Of a stretch of DNA of 13,885 nucleotides, positions 13,449 to 13,885 are shown one piece after another; positions within the stretch are counted from its first letter, which is position 1, and the number at the start of each line of letters is the position of its first letter. Origin of the DNA: an uncultured Collinsella sp. Its GTDB lineage: Bacteria > Actinomycetota > Coriobacteriia > Coriobacteriales > Coriobacteriaceae. The DNA is taken from positions 1 through 13,885 of the forward strand of contig URYA01000026.1 in NCBI GenBank assembly GCA_900551975.1, given 5' to 3'. The position numbers were made by a program, and so were the translations under genes. The notes beneath the pieces were generated by a model. The model was not told the origin of the DNA and made no database searches. It saw nothing but the letters and a program-made list of their open reading frames with translations.

Positions 13449-13670
13449 ATGAAGACGTTGGGTGACGTTAAGGTGGGCGAGAGCTCCACCATCGTCAAGC
13501 TTCACGGTGAGGGTGCGCTTCGCCGCCACCTTATGGACCTGGGGCTCATCAAGGGCACTTCGTTCAAGGTTGTGAAGGTTGCACCGCTCGGTGATCCGGT
13601 CGAGATCAACGTGCGCGGCTACGAGCTTTCCATCCGCAAGGAGGAGGCCGCCGTCGTCGAGGTCCAGTAA
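13449..13670 (+). CDS. feoA: FeoA-domain protein, second copy
   Basis: A 73-residue FeoA-domain protein, one domain, without the Cys-rich start of the first copy. It reads MKTLGDVKVGESSTIVKLHG, a helix ending RRHLMDLGLIKGTSFKVV, then GDPVEINVRGYELSIRKEEA, the classic FeoA ending. The two copies are clearly different in sequence, so this is an old duplication, not a recent one. AGGGGGACAAGAGG precedes the ATG. A 123-base gap with an iron box separates it from feoB, so feoB may also be controlled on its own. Confidence 0.94.
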   Translation: MKTLGDVKVGESSTIVKLHGEGALRRHLMDLGLIKGTSFKVVKVAPLGDPVEINVRGYELSIRKEEAAVVEVQ

Positions 13671-13682
13671 GGGCTCGCGGCG

Positions 13683-13688
13683 TATATT
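13683..13688 (+). promoter_or_regulatory. feoB: Possible -10 box before feoB
   Basis: TATATT matches the -10 consensus at 5 of 6 positions and lies just before the iron box, so that a start near 13695 would be blocked by a bound repressor. No convincing -35 is seen. Confidence 0.3.
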
Positions 13689-13701
13689 TCTGCAGGTAAA
13701 G

Positions 13702-13720
13702 TTAGGTATTTCTAACTTAA
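13702..13720. promoter_or_regulatory. feoB: DtxR/IdeR-like iron box before feoB
   Basis: TTAGGTATTTCTAACTTAA matches the 19-bp DtxR/IdeR consensus TTAGGTTAGCCTAACCTAA at 14 positions and is itself an inverted repeat (AAGTTAG, 6 bases, CTAACTT). Flanking CTGCA (13690-13694) and TGCAG (13721-13725) extend the symmetry. It fits iron-dependent repression of feoB. Confidence 0.65.
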
Positions 13721-13748
13721 TGCAGCAACTTTGAAGCACATTATCCAG

Positions 13749-13772
13749 CCTGCGCGGAGAAAGCAGCGCAGG
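13749..13772 (+). promoter_or_regulatory. feoB: Hairpin in the feoB leader
   Basis: CCTGCGC (13749-13755) pairs perfectly with GCGCAGG (13766-13772) around a 10-base loop, about 20 bases before the feoB start codon. No T run follows, so it is not a terminator. Confidence 0.4.
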
Positions 13773-13793
13773 CACACAAGGAAGAAGGATTGA

Positions 13794-13885
13794 ATGGCGG
13801 ATTCTCAGATCCATGTCGCGCTGGCGGGTAACCCCAACTGCGGCAAGACCACGCTTTTCAACCTGATCACCGGCGCCAACGGCTA
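13794..13885 (+). CDS. feoB: Ferrous iron transporter FeoB, N-terminal start (cut by window end)
   Basis: Only the first 30 codons are present. They begin MADSQIHVALAGNPNCGKTT and continue LFNLITGANG, which contains the P-loop (G1) of the cytoplasmic G domain of FeoB. The membrane part lies outside the window. The ATG at 13794 has AAGAAGGA just upstream. The two preceding feoA genes and the iron box support the call. Confidence 0.94.
   Translation, partial: MADSQIHVALAGNPNCGKTTLFNLITGANG

Overview
The window looks like a chromosomal stretch from a high-GC Gram-positive gut bacterium, most likely Collinsella or a close Coriobacteriia relative. This is inferred from the GC-rich codon use, compact operons with strong GGAGG-type ribosome binding sites, the gene mix and the style of the intergenic hairpins; no 16S or other marker in the window proves it. 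Nearly all of it is ordinary metabolism. I see no phage, insertion sequence, CRISPR array or defence island.

Layout. (1) 1-222: 3' end of acetate kinase and its terminator. (2) 223-710: about 490 bases without a convincing gene, holding a possible structured RNA followed by a terminator-like hairpin. (3) 711-3056, minus strand: promoter, 34-bp inverted repeat, larB, larC, TetR regulator. This is a partial nickel-pincer-cofactor operon whose LarC has a long His-rich tract but ends before the usual C-terminal domain. (4) 3066-3701, minus: phosphoserine phosphatase serB, upstream of the lar operon and on the same strand. (5) 3895-5803, plus: aspS with a strong leader hairpin and a terminator. 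Its sequence looks like the non-discriminating type. (6) 5845-6049: a 62-nt-period array of hairpin arms that diverge between units but stay complementary within each unit. (7) 6051-12605: a LacI-family regulator (minus) divergent from ebgA-ebgC-ygjI (plus), with three near-identical 14-bp operators in the shared region, two hairpins between ebgC and ygjI, and a strong terminator at the end. (8) 12729-13027: a solo HPr-like protein with His15 but Asp at the Ser46 position and a CxxC motif, plus terminator. (9) 13071-13885: feoA, feoA, and the start of feoB. A 14+14 bp inverted repeat lies before the first feoA and a DtxR/IdeR-like iron box before feoB.

How it fits together. The ebg block is a beta-galactoside unit: GH2 enzyme, its small EbgC partner, an APC-family permease and a local LacI repressor. 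The enzyme, subunit and permease match the E. coli ebgA-ebgC-ygjI order as I remember those sequences, while the regulator is of a different LacI subtype. The lar block would make part of the nickel cofactor of LarA-type racemases; larE and larA are not in the window. The feo block is ferrous iron uptake. All sequence-family statements come from reading the translations and recalled family sequences; no search was run.
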